A stretch of 5,040 nt of DNA from CAYXWM01 sp964392115 (GTDB lineage: Bacteria > Bacillota > Clostridia > Lachnospirales > WRBF01): positions 1 to 5,040 of the forward strand of contig CAYMOU010000128.1 in NCBI GenBank assembly GCA_964392115.1. Reading direction: 5' to 3'. Position numbers and translations under genes: made by a program. The number at the start of each line of letters is the position of its first letter. The stretch's first letter is position 1. Below are positions 1 through 5,040 of the stretch, one piece after another. The notes beneath the pieces are model-generated. The model saw nothing but the letters and a program-made list of their open reading frames with translations, searched no databases and was not told the origin of the DNA.

Positions 1-46
1 AAATAATTTCATGCATATCGTGCGATTAAATCAGCAATATCTATTG

Positions 47-87
47 TTGAAGGAGTTTTTTTCTTACTATATATAATCCTATATAAT
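47..87 (+). promoter_or_regulatory. Candidate rpsO promoter region with two TATAAT boxes
   Basis: Two perfect -10 hexamers, TATAAT at 72-77 and at 82-87, lie in a tandem direct repeat of CTATATAATC. The first has a possible -35 box, TTGAAG at 47-52, but the spacer is 19 bp, longer than the 17-bp optimum. The second has only a T-rich stretch (59-65) at the -35 position. Transcription from here would give an rpsO leader of roughly 175-185 nt. A weaker alternative is GTCACA (100-105) with TATTAA (123-128), spacer 17. The -10 boxes are seen directly; promoter activity and the choice between them are inferred. Confidence 0.4.
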
Positions 88-95
88 CTCCTTCA
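48..95. repeat. 8-bp inverted repeat flanking the TATAAT boxes
   Basis: TGAAGGAG at 48-55 is perfectly complementary to CTCCTTCA at 88-95, separated by 32 bp of AT-rich sequence that contains a run of seven T and both TATAAT boxes. It could be an operator for a dimeric regulator, or remains of a terminator for a gene to the left. The large loop and the position of the T run inside it do not fit a standard intrinsic terminator on either strand. Confidence 0.4.
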
Positions 96-113
96 TTTAG
101 TCACAACGGTTCT

Positions 114-241
114 TTTAAGAAGTATTAAACTTTTGCCTCTTTATTCGGTGAATTAACTTTCTTAAACTAATTATGAAATTATCAAATCTAAATTCCAATA
201 CCCGGAAACCGGATTCTCCGACCGTTTCTTAGTATTAGGAG
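114..241 (+). promoter_or_regulatory. Structured rpsO 5' leader, possible S15 autoregulatory RNA
   Basis: Two helical domains can be drawn by eye. Domain 1 pairs TTTAAGAAGT (114-123) with ACTTTCTTAAA (156-166, one bulged T) and encloses TTTGCC (132-137) paired with GGTGAA (147-152, two G·U pairs). Domain 2 pairs 193-201 with 232-241 (AATAC/GTATT plus TTCC/GGAG around a bulged A237) and encloses GAAAC (205-209) with GTTTC (224-228) and CGGA (210-213) with TCCG (217-220). A competing helix pairs TTCTCC (214-219) with GGAGAA (238-243). S15 represses its own mRNA through leader structures that differ between lineages (known for E. coli, Geobacillus, Thermus and Rhizobium). That this leader does so is inference; no homology to a described S15 leader was established. 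Confidence 0.35.
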
Positions 242-269
242 AAAAACATTTAAAAGGAGTATCATTAAA

Positions 270-524
270 ATGGACAAAAAAGCTATCATTGCTAAATATG
301 GCCGTGACGAACACGACACAGGTTCACCCGAAGTACAAGTTGCACTGTTAACCGCACGCATCAATCACCTTACCGAGCATCTTAAAATCCACAAAAAAGA
401 CCACCACTCCAGAAGAGGACTTTTAATGATGGTAGGTCAACGTAAAGGTTTAATCAACTACATCAAAGCTAAAGACGTAGTAAAATACCGTGAACTGATA
501 GCCGATTTGGGAATCAGAAAATAA
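270..524 (+). CDS. rpsO: 30S ribosomal protein S15
   Basis: This 84-residue protein is a small-subunit primary assembly protein that binds the 16S rRNA central domain at its three-way junction and helps form the platform and the B4 intersubunit bridge. Recognition rests on the family signatures DTGSPEVQ (residues 16-23), the rRNA-binding HKKDHHSRRGLL (41-52), and the C-terminal YRELIADLGIRK. It is about five residues shorter at the N-terminus than the usual 89. No in-frame ATG, GTG or TTG extends it, and the start at 270 has a strong ribosome binding site, AAAAGGAG (252-259), 10 nt upstream, so the short N-terminus looks real. It heads a unit with pnp, separated by a hairpin, and follows a long leader that may mediate autoregulation. 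Family identity is essentially certain. Confidence 0.98.
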   Translation: MDKKAIIAKYGRDEHDTGSPEVQVALLTARINHLTEHLKIHKKDHHSRRGLLMMVGQRKGLINYIKAKDVVKYRELIADLGIRK

Positions 525-541
525 TCCATAAACCGAGTCAA

Positions 542-570
542 AACGCACCATTGCCTAGCTGTGGTGCGTT
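542..570 (+). terminator. Hairpin between rpsO and pnp, probably partial terminator
   Basis: AACGCACCA (542-550) pairs perfectly with TGGTGCGTT (562-570), giving a 9-bp stem with an 11-nt loop, 17 nt after the rpsO stop. The following sequence is T-rich but interrupted (AGATTTATGTATGATTTTT), so termination is probably incomplete and some readthrough into pnp is likely. In E. coli a similarly placed terminator lies between rpsO and pnp and lets the two be transcribed both together and separately. The hairpin is seen directly; its efficiency is inferred. It could also act as a 3'-end stabiliser of rpsO mRNA. Confidence 0.6.
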
Positions 571-649
571 AGATTTATGTATGATTTTTAAATATAGTAA
601 AAATGGTAAATAATAGTGTTATCATGTTTTAATACAGGGCAATAAAACT

Positions 650-682
650 CAAAGTATAAAGATTGAACGTCTTGGTATTTTG
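650..682 (+). promoter_or_regulatory. Stem-loop in the pnp leader
   Basis: CAAAGTA (650-656) pairs with TATTTTG (676-682) through seven pairs including one G·U. An inner AAGA (659-662) pairs with TCTT (670-673) across a 2x2 internal loop, and the apical loop is 663-669. It ends 40 nt before the pnp start codon. In E. coli the pnp leader folds into a stem that RNase III cleaves, after which PNPase represses its own expression. This stem is shorter and AU-rich, so the functional parallel is speculative. Confidence 0.3.
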
Positions 683-721
683 ACTGTACTACAAAAGAAT
701 ATACAGGCAAAGGAGCAGTAT

Positions 722-2839
722 ATGTTTAAAACCTATACAATGGATTTGGCAGGTCGTGACTTCACCGTAGAAATCGGTCGTGTTGCTGAACTGGCAAATG
801 GTGCGGCTATTGTTCGCTACTGTGACACTGTGGTGTTGGTAACGGCAACGGCTTCTTCAAAACCTCGCACCGGAATAGATTATTTTCCTCTGAGCGTAGA
901 TTATGAAGAAAAATTATATGCGGTGGGCAAAATCCCCGGGGGATTTATCCGCAGAGAAGGGAAACCCACTGAAAAGGCCGTACTTACTTCAAGATTAATA
1001 GACAGACCCATCAGACCCTTATTCCCAAAAGATTATCGCAACGATGTAGCCGTGGTTGCTACCGTTCTTTCTGTGGACCAAGATTGCAGCCCGGAAGTAG
1101 CCGCAATGATAGGCTCATCATTGGTACTTGCTATTTCCGACATTCCTTTTAAAGGGCCTACTGCGGCTGTAAACGTAGGTATGGTAGACGACAAATTCGT
1201 CATCAACCCTACAGCGGAAGAACGTGAAAAATCAAAATTAAGCTTGACTGTGGCTTCAACATCCGAAAAGGTAATGATGATAGAAGCAGGCGCAGACGAA
1301 TTGACCAATGAACAAATGTTTAACGCAATTATGTTTGCACATGAACAAAACAAAAAAATTATTGAATTTATCAATAAAATTGTTGCAGAAGTAGGATTGG
1401 CAAAATCCGGCTACGAAGAAGCCGCCGTACCTTACGATTTATATAACCAAGTAACCGAATATATAACTCAACCTCGTATGGAAGAAGCCGTATTCACCGA
1501 CAAAAAACAAGAACGTGACTTAAAAATGCGTGAGCTGACCGAAGATGTAATGACTAATCTTCTTCCTAAATTGGCTCAAAGCGAAGAAGCTGATTACGAA
1601 CAATTAATAAACGATGCAATTTACAAGTTCGAAAAGGAAACCGTCCGCAAAATGATTTTGCGTGACAACAAGAGACCGGACGGCAGAGGTATGGACGAAA
1701 TTCGTCAGCTTCAATCCGAAATAGATATTTTACCCAGAACTCACGGCTCTGCTTTGTTTAAACGTGGCCAAACCCAAGTATTGACCATTACTACCTTAGG
1801 CTCTATGGGCGAAGTGCAAAAATTGGACGGCTTGGATATTTTGGAAGAAACCAAACGCTATATGCACCACTACAACTTCCCCAGCTATTCTGTAGGCGAA
1901 ACCAGACCCTCCAGAGGCCCGGGTCGTCGTGAAATCGGTCACGGTGCCTTGGCAGAACGTGCATTGTTGCCTGTTATTCCTTCCGAAGAAGAGTTTCCCT
2001 ATGCAATCCGCTTGGTTTCCGAAGTATTAAGCTCCAACGGCTCTACTTCTCAAGCCAGCGTATGTGCCAGCTCTCTTTCCTTAATGGCTGCCGGCGTACC
2101 CATTAAACGCCATGTTGCAGGTATTTCCGTAGGTCTTGTTACAGGCGAAACCGATCAAGACTTTGTTTTGTTAACCGACATTCAAGGCCTTGAAGACTTC
2201 TTTGGAGACATGGACTTTAAAGTAGCCGGAACCGAAGAGGGCATTACCGCTATTCAAATGGATATTAAAATTGACGGTTTAACACCCGAAATTATTAAAC
2301 AATCACTTGAACAAACCTACACAGCCAGATTGCATATTTTAAGGGATATTATGGCAAAATCCATAGCCGCTCCCAAAGAGCAAATTTCTTCATATGCGCC
2401 GAAAATCTCTCTTGTTATCATTAACCCTGAAAAAATGTCCGAGGTTATCGGTGCCAGAGGCAAGGTTATCAAACGCATTATGGAAGAATCCGGCGTTGAT
2501 AAAATTGACACCGAAGACGACGGTAAGATTTTTGTATCGGGTGTAGATGAGAAAAAAGTTCAAAAAGCAGTTGATATGATTAATGCCATAGTACACGAGC
2601 CTCTACCCGGTGCAATTTATTCAGGCAGAGTTACCAGAATAATGACATTCGGTTGCTTTGTGGAAATCGCTCCCGAAAAAGAAGGGCTTGTTCGCATTTC
2701 TCAATTGGCAAACGAGCGCATCAAACAGGTGGAAGATGTTGTTAAAGTGGGCGATGTAATAACCGTAAAGGTTCTTGAAGTGGACTCTCAAGGCAGAGTT
2801 AATCTTTCTCGCAAAGCCTTGCTTAATCAAAAAAACTAA
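722..2839 (+). CDS. pnp: Polyribonucleotide nucleotidyltransferase (PNPase)
   Basis: PNPase is a trimeric 3'-to-5' exoribonuclease that degrades RNA phosphorolytically, releasing nucleoside diphosphates, and acts in mRNA decay and RNA quality control. The 705-residue product has the full architecture: an RNase PH domain (about 10-140) with the RNA-gripping loop GGFIRRE (R77, R78), a helical linker domain (about 150-300), a second, catalytic RNase PH domain (about 320-545) with the phosphate-binding SNGSTSQ (S441-S443) and the triad D492, D498, K500 in EDFFGDMDFK, a KH domain whose GXXG loop is GARG (577-580), and a C-terminal S1 domain (from about 630). I chose the ATG at 722 because AAAGGAG (709-715) sits 6 nt upstream and MFKTYTMDLAGR matches family N-termini. 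An in-frame TTG at 680 lacks a Shine-Dalgarno, lies in a predicted stem, and would add 14 atypical residues. There is no acidic C-terminal tail like the one in E. coli PNPase. Tandem terminators follow. Confidence 0.98.
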   Translation: MFKTYTMDLAGRDFTVEIGRVAELANGAAIVRYCDTVVLVTATASSKPRTGIDYFPLSVDYEEKLYAVGKIPGGFIRREGKPTEKAVLTSRLIDRPIRPLFPKDYRNDVAVVATVLSVDQDCSPEVAAMIGSSLVLAISDIPFKGPTAAVNVGMVDDKFVINPTAEEREKSKLSLTVASTSEKVMMIEAGADELTNEQMFNAIMFAHEQNKKIIEFINKIVAEVGLAKSGYEEAAVPYDLYNQVTEYITQPRMEEAVFTDKKQERDLKMRELTEDVMTNLLPKLAQSEEADYEQLINDAIYKFEKETVRKMILRDNKRPDGRGMDEIRQLQSEIDILPRTHGSALFKRGQTQVLTITTLGSMGEVQKLDGLDILEETKRYMHHYNFPSYSVGETRPSRGPGRREIGHGALAERALLPVIPSEEEFPYAIRLVSEVLSSNGSTSQASVCASSLSLMAAGVPIKRHVAGISVGLVTGETDQDFVLLTDIQGLEDFFGDMDFKVAGTEEGITAIQMDIKIDGLTPEIIKQSLEQTYTARLHILRDIMAKSIAAPKEQISSYAPKISLVIINPEKMSEVIGARGKVIKRIMEESGVDKIDTEDDGKIFVSGVDEKKVQKAVDMINAIVHEPLPGAIYSGRVTRIMTFGCFVEIAPEKEGLVRISQLANERIKQVEDVVKVGDVITVKVLEVDSQGRVNLSRKALLNQKN

Positions 2840-2855
2840 ACCAAACATAAAATAA

Positions 2856-2919
2856 CCCCAAAAATTTATTCTCTGAAACCCACAATTGTGGGTTTCTTAA
2901 ATCAAGGGGATATTTTTTT
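2856..2919 (+). terminator. Composite three-tiered intrinsic terminator after pnp
   Basis: A 22-bp perfect palindrome (2875-2896) forms a 9-bp hairpin, GAAACCCAC/GTGGGTTTC, with an AATT loop. It stands on two further coaxial helices, ATTTA (2864-2868) with TAAAT (2898-2902) and CCCC (2856-2859) with GGGG (2906-2909). The outer helix is followed after three bases by seven T (2913-2919). The core hairpin alone would be too far from the T run, so the outer tiers seem needed for a normal terminator geometry. It starts 17 nt after the pnp stop. Confidence 0.85.
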
Positions 2920-2928
2920 GTATATACG

Positions 2929-2956
2929 AGGGACAAAAAGTCCCTTATGTTTTTTT
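2929..2956 (+). terminator. Second intrinsic terminator after pnp
   Basis: AGGGAC (2929-2934) pairs with GTCCCT (2940-2945) around an AAAAA loop, and G2928·T2946 can extend it. After a short TATG gap comes a run of seven T (2950-2956). The stem is short but GC-rich. In tandem with the preceding terminator it should strongly isolate rpsO–pnp from the peptidase–dut pair. Confidence 0.75.
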
Positions 2957-3026
2957 ATAGTTTACAAATATTATAGCTTTTATTAACCGGACAAATGATA
3001 TAGAATTGATTAAGCTTACATAAGTC

Positions 3027-3165
3027 TATAGTCAAATGCTAGTTAAAGAGTAACAAAAGCGTCTATTCGCAGTGGTGAGCGACCGGTGGTTTTCCTTGAA
3101 AAACACATGAGCGAACCGTTTACGAAGAATAGCTTTTGTTACTATTCCTTGTTCATTTGACTATA
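3027..3165. repeat. Nested palindromic intergenic element, MITE-like
   Basis: This non-coding element of about 139 bp is bounded by a perfect 12-bp inverted repeat, TATAGTCAAATG (3027-3038) and CATTTGACTATA (3154-3165). Inside it is a second perfect 12-bp inverted repeat, AGTAACAAAAGC (3049-3060) and GCTTTTGTTACT (3132-3143), then TATTC (3064-3068) with GAATA (3127-3131). The apical region has a small hairpin, GTG-TTTTC (3086-3094) with GAAAA-CAC (3098-3106), flanked by near-identical direct copies TGAGCGACCG (3076-3085) and TGAGCGAACCG (3108-3118). Its ends begin and end with TA, as would fit insertion at a TA dinucleotide (known for the IS630/Tc1-mariner group). It encodes no ORF of note. 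The structure is seen directly; mobility is inferred. It could instead be a structured RNA or another dispersed palindromic repeat. Confidence 0.6.
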
Positions 3166-3177
3166 AATCTCTATATT
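3149..3177 (+). promoter_or_regulatory. Candidate promoter of the M16 peptidase–dut unit
   Basis: TTGTTC (3149-3154) as -35 and TATATT (3172-3177) as -10 are separated by exactly 17 bp, with expected transcription start near 3184, about 24 nt before the start codon. The -35 box lies at the right arm of the palindromic element, so the element may supply part of the promoter. Since two terminators precede it, the peptidase gene needs a promoter in this gap, and this is the best candidate I see. Confidence 0.45.
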
Positions 3178-3207
3178 TAAAGAATTTGTATCAGAAAGAA
3201 GGAAGCT

Positions 3208-4467
3208 ATGTATAAAATAGTACAACTGTCTAACGGCGTAAGAGTCGTTATGGAAAAAATACCCTACTTGCGTTCCATAGCCTTCGGCTTATGGGTCAAA
3301 AGCGGATCGAGAAACGAAAATAAGCATAATAACGGGATTTCCCATTTTATAGAGCATATGTTGTTTAAAGGCACAAAAAAACGCAGCGCAAAAGATATAG
3401 CGGACGAAATGGACGCCATAGGCGGTCAAATCAATGCTTACACCTCAAAAGAATATACCTGCTACTACACAAGAACCTTAGACACTCATTTGCCCATAGC
3501 AATCGACGTATTGGCGGATATGTTCTTCAATTCTTTGTTTGAGAGTACGGAAATCGAAAAGGAACTAAACGTAATCCTTGAAGAAATCAATATGTATGAA
3601 GATACTCCCGAAGAACTGGTTCATGATTTGATGCATTACAATATCTGGTCCGACGATACTTTGGGATTTTCTATTTTGGGAACAGAAAACAGCATAAAAT
3701 CACTGGATAACAAAACCTTTAAAAAATATCACAAAGAAGCGTATTCTCCCGAAAACACCGTAATTTCCGTAGCCGGCAATTTCGATGAATCGGAAATTAT
3801 TGAAATTATAGAGAAATATTTCGGAAGTTATACCGGCGACAACAGCCAAAAACAAATTATTACTCCTCCAAAATACCATGCATCCCTAGCCACTAAAGAT
3901 AAAGACATAGAGCAAATCCATATGGTTATGGGTTTTCCAAGCATAGCCCTGGGTTCGGAAGAAACCTATGCCATGGTCATTTTGAACACTGTTTTAGGCG
4001 GCGGTATGAGCTCTCGTTTGTTCCAAACCATAAGAGAAGAACACGGACTGGTTTATTCCATATATTCTTATAACTCAAGCTATTCCGATACAGGTCTGTT
4101 TTCTGTCTACGCAGGGCTGAACCCAAACCAAACCGACAGGGTTTTCGGCCTAATCACACAAGAAATAAAACGCCTGTTTACAGATAAAATCACCGATACC
4201 CAACTATTCAATACCAAAGAACAAATAAAAAGCAATTATCTGCTAAGTCTTGAAAGCTCCGCTTCAAGAATGAATTCCATCGGAAAAAATATGCTCATGT
4301 TAAACAGAATAATTTCTCCCGAAGAACTTATAGAAAAAATAGATTACGTGTCCAAAGAAAAAATTTACGACCTGGCAGAAAAAATATTTAATTTCGACAA
4401 TTTAAGCCTTACGGCTGTAGGTAATTTGGACGGAATCAATTTTAAGGATATGGTTAAAAATGTGTGA
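3208..4467 (+). CDS. M16-family zinc metallopeptidase (processing-peptidase-like)
   Basis: The 419-residue product belongs to peptidase family M16 (the mitochondrial processing peptidase/pitrilysin group), in the single-unit 400-420-residue form common in Bacillota and near B. subtilis MlpA. The inverted zinc motif HFIEH (H46, E49, H50) and the distal ligand E126 in ILEEINMYEDTP are intact, so this is an active-type subunit. The second half carries LGGGMSSRLFQ (263-273) and REEHGLVYS, with R276 and Y283 matching the conserved substrate-binding Arg/Tyr pair. The two halves form the clamshell N- and C-lobes. There is no signal peptide or membrane segment, so it is probably cytoplasmic; its natural substrates are unknown. 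The start has AAGGA (3199-3203) 4 nt upstream and a family-typical N-terminus (NGVRVV, then SGSRNE). Its end overlaps dut by 8 bp. I leave the symbol blank because naming varies between species. Confidence 0.93.
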   Translation: MYKIVQLSNGVRVVMEKIPYLRSIAFGLWVKSGSRNENKHNNGISHFIEHMLFKGTKKRSAKDIADEMDAIGGQINAYTSKEYTCYYTRTLDTHLPIAIDVLADMFFNSLFESTEIEKELNVILEEINMYEDTPEELVHDLMHYNIWSDDTLGFSILGTENSIKSLDNKTFKKYHKEAYSPENTVISVAGNFDESEIIEIIEKYFGSYTGDNSQKQIITPPKYHASLATKDKDIEQIHMVMGFPSIALGSEETYAMVILNTVLGGGMSSRLFQTIREEHGLVYSIYSYNSSYSDTGLFSVYAGLNPNQTDRVFGLITQEIKRLFTDKITDTQLFNTKEQIKSNYLLSLESSASRMNSIGKNMLMLNRIISPEELIEKIDYVSKEKIYDLAEKIFNFDNLSLTAVGNLDGINFKDMVKNV

Positions 4468-4906
4468 CACATTACGTATAGTCCGTTGCGAGGACGCCGG
4501 TGACTTGCCGCTTCCTCAATACATGACCAAGCAAGCCGCCGGTATGGATTTGTATGCCAACGTTCATGAGCCTACAGCCATACAACCCGGTGATTATAAA
4601 CTTATACCCACAGGAATAAAAATTGCCCTGCCGGACAATTTCGAAGGCCAAATTCGACCCAGAAGCGGACTTGCCTTAAAACACGGGCTTACCATGCTTA
4701 ATTCTCCCGGCACCATAGATGCGGATTACCGAGGTGAGATTAAGGTTATACTCCTTAATCTGGGAAAAGAAACCTTTACCGTGGAACGAGGTATGAGAAT
4801 TGCTCAGTTGGTTATATCTAAGGTATATCAACTTGAACTTTCCGAAGTTAATCGACTGGACGAAACCCAACGCAACGACGGTGGCTTTGGGCATACTAAA
4901 ATATAA
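4460..4906 (+). CDS. dut: dUTP diphosphatase (trimeric dUTPase)
   Basis: The enzyme hydrolyses dUTP to dUMP and pyrophosphate, keeping uracil out of DNA and supplying dUMP for thymidylate synthesis. At 148 residues it has the usual length and all five motifs of the homotrimeric family: I AGMDLYA (27-33), II RPRSGLA (66-72), III NSPGTIDADYRGE (81-93) with the catalytic Asp D87 and the uracil-pocket Tyr Y90, IV ERGMRIAQLV (109-118), and V RNDGGFGHT (138-146). Motif V has Asn where RG is more usual, but the phosphate-covering GGFG core with F143 is kept. The ATG at 4460 lies within the last codons of the peptidase gene, with AAGGA (4444-4448) 11 nt upstream inside that gene, which suggests translational coupling. 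No standard terminator follows. Confidence 0.97.
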   Translation: MCDTLRIVRCEDAGDLPLPQYMTKQAAGMDLYANVHEPTAIQPGDYKLIPTGIKIALPDNFEGQIRPRSGLALKHGLTMLNSPGTIDADYRGEIKVILLNLGKETFTVERGMRIAQLVISKVYQLELSEVNRLDETQRNDGGFGHTKI

Positions 4907-4944
4907 CAATAACTTTCCGTATAAAAATTCACTATATTAAAGTC

Positions 4945-4996
4945 TTTTTGAAGGGAGTTTGAGGGAAACTTTTTCTTCAGAAAATGTTTCCCTCAA
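4945..4996. repeat. Strong inverted repeat with a competing helix, upstream of the next gene
   Basis: TTGAGGGAAAC (4959-4969) pairs perfectly with GTTTCCCTCAA (4986-4996). The stem continues after one T·T mismatch as TTTTC (4971-4975) with GAAAA (4980-4984), closing on a TTCA loop. No T run follows on either strand, so it is not a typical intrinsic terminator. A mutually exclusive helix pairs TTTTTGAAG (4945-4953) with CTTCAGAAAA (4975-4984, one bulged G). Possible roles are a leader switch for the downstream gene, an operator, or a 3' stabiliser of dut mRNA; the sequence does not decide. Confidence 0.55.
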
Positions 4997-5001
4997 GGTC
5001 T

Positions 5002-5007
5002 TATAAT
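5002..5007 (+). promoter_or_regulatory. Candidate -10 box for the gene at the right edge
   Basis: A perfect TATAAT lies 6 bp after the inverted repeat and 20 bp before the ATG at 5028. The -35 position falls inside the hairpin (near 4979-4984, AGAAAA) and matches the consensus poorly, so activity would be weak or factor-dependent. An upstream alternative -10, TATATT (4933-4938), would place the whole inverted repeat in the transcript. Confidence 0.3.
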
Positions 5008-5027
5008 ACAAACAATCGGGTGATAGT

Positions 5028-5040
5028 ATGGACTTTAGCC
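5028..5040 (+). CDS. Start of an unidentified gene, cut by the window end
   Basis: Only ATG GAC TTT AGC (MDFS) and one more base are visible. The start is supported by GGGTGAT (5018-5024), which matches the distal part of the consensus AAGGAGGTGAT, so the 3-nt gap corresponds to a normal spacing from the usual core. Other readings are GTG at 5020 or ATG at 4984, both in one other frame that stays open to the end, but the latter lacks a Shine-Dalgarno. Four residues are not enough to name a product. Confidence 0.35.

Noticed and set aside
2..76. Plus-strand frame open from the left edge, possible tail of an upstream gene
   Set aside because: Twenty-four codons with no recognisable sequence in AT-rich DNA; an upstream gene cannot be excluded but is not supported.
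9..92. Minus-strand frame ending in a protein-like TIDIADLIARYA
   Set aside because: Only 27 codons, closed upstream by a stop at 93-95 and without any ATG, GTG or TTG start; chance is the simpler explanation.
680..705. TTGACT (680-685) with TATACA (700-705) as a pnp promoter
   Set aside because: The spacer is only 14 bp, too short for a sigma-70-type promoter.
1033..1374. 113-codon reading frame on the minus strand inside pnp
   Set aside because: It lies wholly opposite the conserved second half of RNase PH domain 1 and the linker of PNPase, shows no recognisable motif, and is a by-product of codon bias on the coding strand.
2317..2848. Three overlapping minus-strand reading frames opposite the pnp 3' end
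   Set aside because: They overlap each other and the KH/S1 coding region and have no family resemblance; treated as shadows.
3076..3118. Two TGAGCGA(A)CCG copies as the start of a CRISPR array
   Set aside because: There are only two imperfect 10-11-bp copies, 22 bp apart within a palindrome, with no further units and no cas genes.
4676..4909. 77-codon minus-strand frame opposite dut
   Set aside because: It covers conserved dUTPase motifs III-V on the other strand and has no features of its own.
4945..4996. H-type pseudoknot formed by both helices together
   Set aside because: The loop that would cross the 9-bp first helix is a single nucleotide (4985), which is sterically impossible; the helices can only be alternatives.

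Overview
This window is a conserved housekeeping segment of a low-GC Bacillota (Firmicutes) chromosome, all on the plus strand: rpsO, pnp, an M16-family zinc peptidase, dut, and the first few codons of another gene at the right edge. The protein sequences, strong AGGAG-type ribosome binding sites and the rpsO–pnp–M16 peptidase–dut order fit Clostridia or Negativicutes. I cannot place it more finely from sequence alone.

Layout. Positions 1-269 hold no convincing gene. They contain two TATAAT boxes inside a 10-bp direct repeat, an 8-bp inverted repeat around them, and a long rpsO leader with several possible RNA helices. rpsO (270-524) is followed by a hairpin of partial or intrinsic terminator type (542-570) and a pnp leader with its own stem-loop. 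pnp (722-2839) starts at the ATG with a good Shine-Dalgarno, not at the upstream in-frame TTG. The 368-bp gap after pnp contains a three-tiered terminator, a second terminator, and a ~139-bp nested palindromic element resembling a MITE or other dispersed intergenic repeat. A plausible promoter for the peptidase gene takes its -35 box from the right edge of that element. The peptidase gene (3208-4467) overlaps dut (4460-4906) by 8 bp, so the two are probably translationally coupled. After dut lies a strong 11-bp inverted repeat with a competing alternative helix, then a TATAAT box and a probable new gene start at 5028.

How the genes relate. S15 (ribosome assembly) and PNPase (RNA decay) are a classic co-transcribed pair whose leader RNAs are autoregulated in other bacteria. 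The terminators after pnp separate them from the peptidase–dut pair. The M16 peptidase and dUTPase have no obvious biochemical link, but this neighbourhood recurs in Bacillota.

I see no phage, CRISPR, toxin-antitoxin or other accessory system. The interesting material is non-coding: the palindromic element, the layered terminator, and the structured leaders.
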